Positions 63,493 to 64,000 of a stretch of DNA of 64,000 bases are shown one piece after another. This stretch comes from JAAFHB01 sp037133495 (lineage in GTDB: Bacteria; Bacteroidota; Bacteroidia; Bacteroidales; Prolixibacteraceae), in the NCBI GenBank assembly GCA_037133495.1, contig JBAXOA010000007.1:6708-70707 (forward strand). Direction: 5' to 3'. The stretch's first letter is position 1. Every line of letters starts with the position of its first letter. Both the position numbers and the translations under genes were made by a program. Under the pieces are notes generated by a model. The model saw nothing but the letters and a program-made list of their open reading frames with translations. It was not told the DNA's origin and ran no database searches.

Positions 63493-64000
63493 ATGAATGA
63501 GATCAGTCAGCCATCAAATAAAACGGTCGTTCACTACGATCTCGACACTTTTTTTGTGTCGGTAGAACGGCTGAATAACAGTAAGCTTATCGGGAAGCCG
63601 GTGATTATCGGAGGCACTTCCGATCGGGGAGTGGTGGCGAGTTGCAGCTACGAAACCCGGTTGTTTGGGGTCCGCTCGGGGATGCCCATGAAACTGGCCC
63701 GGCGGCTCTGTCCCGAATCTTTTTTGATCCGCGGCGATATGGAGAGCTATAGCCGTCATTCGGATGTGGTAACGCAGATCATTGCAGAGCGGGCACCTGT
63801 CTATGAAAAGGCTTCGATCGATGAGCATTATCTCGATATTACAGGAATGGACCGCTTTTTCGGATGTATGAAATGGGCCCATGAATTGCGTCATACCATT
63901 ATCAAAGAGAGTGGTCTGCCCATTTCGTTTGGACTGTCGGTGAATAAGACTGTCTCTAAAATTGCTACCGGCGAAGCCAAGCCTAATGGGGAAAAGGAGG
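63493..64000 (+). CDS. dinB: DNA polymerase IV (DinB), 3' end cut by window edge
   Basis: The frame from ATG (MNEISQPSNKTVVHYDLDTF) covers 169 codons and runs off the right edge. Metal-binding Asp16 lies in HYDLDTFFVSVE, Asp110-Glu111 in SIDEHYLD, and Tyr53/Arg56 in SYETRLFGVRSGMP, all features of Y-family polymerases of the DinB group. ISFGLSVNKTVSKIATGEAK matches the palm region. It copies past damaged bases. SIDEHYLD differs from the more usual SIDEAYLD by one residue. It is divergent from the S24 regulator gene, with a candidate operator between them. Confidence 0.93.
   Translation, partial: MNEISQPSNKTVVHYDLDTFFVSVERLNNSKLIGKPVIIGGTSDRGVVASCSYETRLFGVRSGMPMKLARRLCPESFLIRGDMESYSRHSDVVTQIIAERAPVYEKASIDEHYLDITGMDRFFGCMKWAHELRHTIIKESGLPISFGLSVNKTVSKIATGEAKPNGEKE

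Overview
The window is chromosomal DNA of a member of the Bacteroidota. The signs are a SusC/SusD pair with an ECF sigma factor and a FecR-type anti-sigma factor, many Sec- and lipoprotein-exported glycosidases, TAnnTTTG-type promoter boxes, few Shine-Dalgarno sequences and AT-rich spacers. The large mix of plant- or algal-type glycosidases suits a free-living or sediment member such as the Marinilabiliales or Prolixibacteraceae; that placement is inference.

Left edge (1-5.4 kb): a minus-strand run of a WYL-domain regulator, a PD-(D/E)XK nuclease-like protein, an unknown protein and a gene cut by the window edge. The arrangement resembles a defence or mobile accessory module. Next come a plus-strand AAA/DUF4143 ATPase with a good Bacteroidetes promoter, a decayed second copy of such an ATPase, and an orphan gene tail.

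Polysaccharide utilisation locus (5.5-53.7 kb): nearly all genes are on the minus strand. The regulatory and uptake core is sigma factor, FecR, SusC with an STN domain, SusD and a surface lipoprotein (26.1 to 17.8 kb), closed by a clear terminator. Around it lie exported enzymes: two GH95-like proteins, a GC-rich GH36-like protein, a ThuA lipoprotein, a GH2, a Tat-targeted Gfo/Idh/MocA oxidoreductase, a GH67/115-like protein with a malectin domain, a GH78 rhamnosidase, a GH43-like propeller, three GH106-type proteins, a GH29 fucosidase, a sialidase-like propeller with a lectin-like tail, an SGNH esterase, a GH99/WbsX-like protein and a beta-helix lipoprotein. A cytoplasmic fucose/arabinose isomerase-like enzyme and an aldehyde dehydrogenase could handle the released deoxysugars. 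The set points to a rhamnose- and fucose-bearing glycan with galactose and uronic acid. No sulfatase was seen, which argues against a sulfated marine glycan. truA and a Fic gene remnant interrupt the locus at 34.6-35.7 kb.

Right part (53.8-64 kb): prfC, a large GH2 beta-galactosidase, an unknown helical protein, msrA, a nitroreductase, a TauE/SafE permease, and a divergent pair of an XRE-S24 (LexA/UmuD-like) regulator and dinB. dinB is cut by the right edge and has an operator-like repeat cluster upstream. Short intergenic repeats (a 16-bp palindrome, GTTACA and TTTAGGC units) are scattered through this part. No tRNA, rRNA, complete insertion sequence or CRISPR array was recognised.
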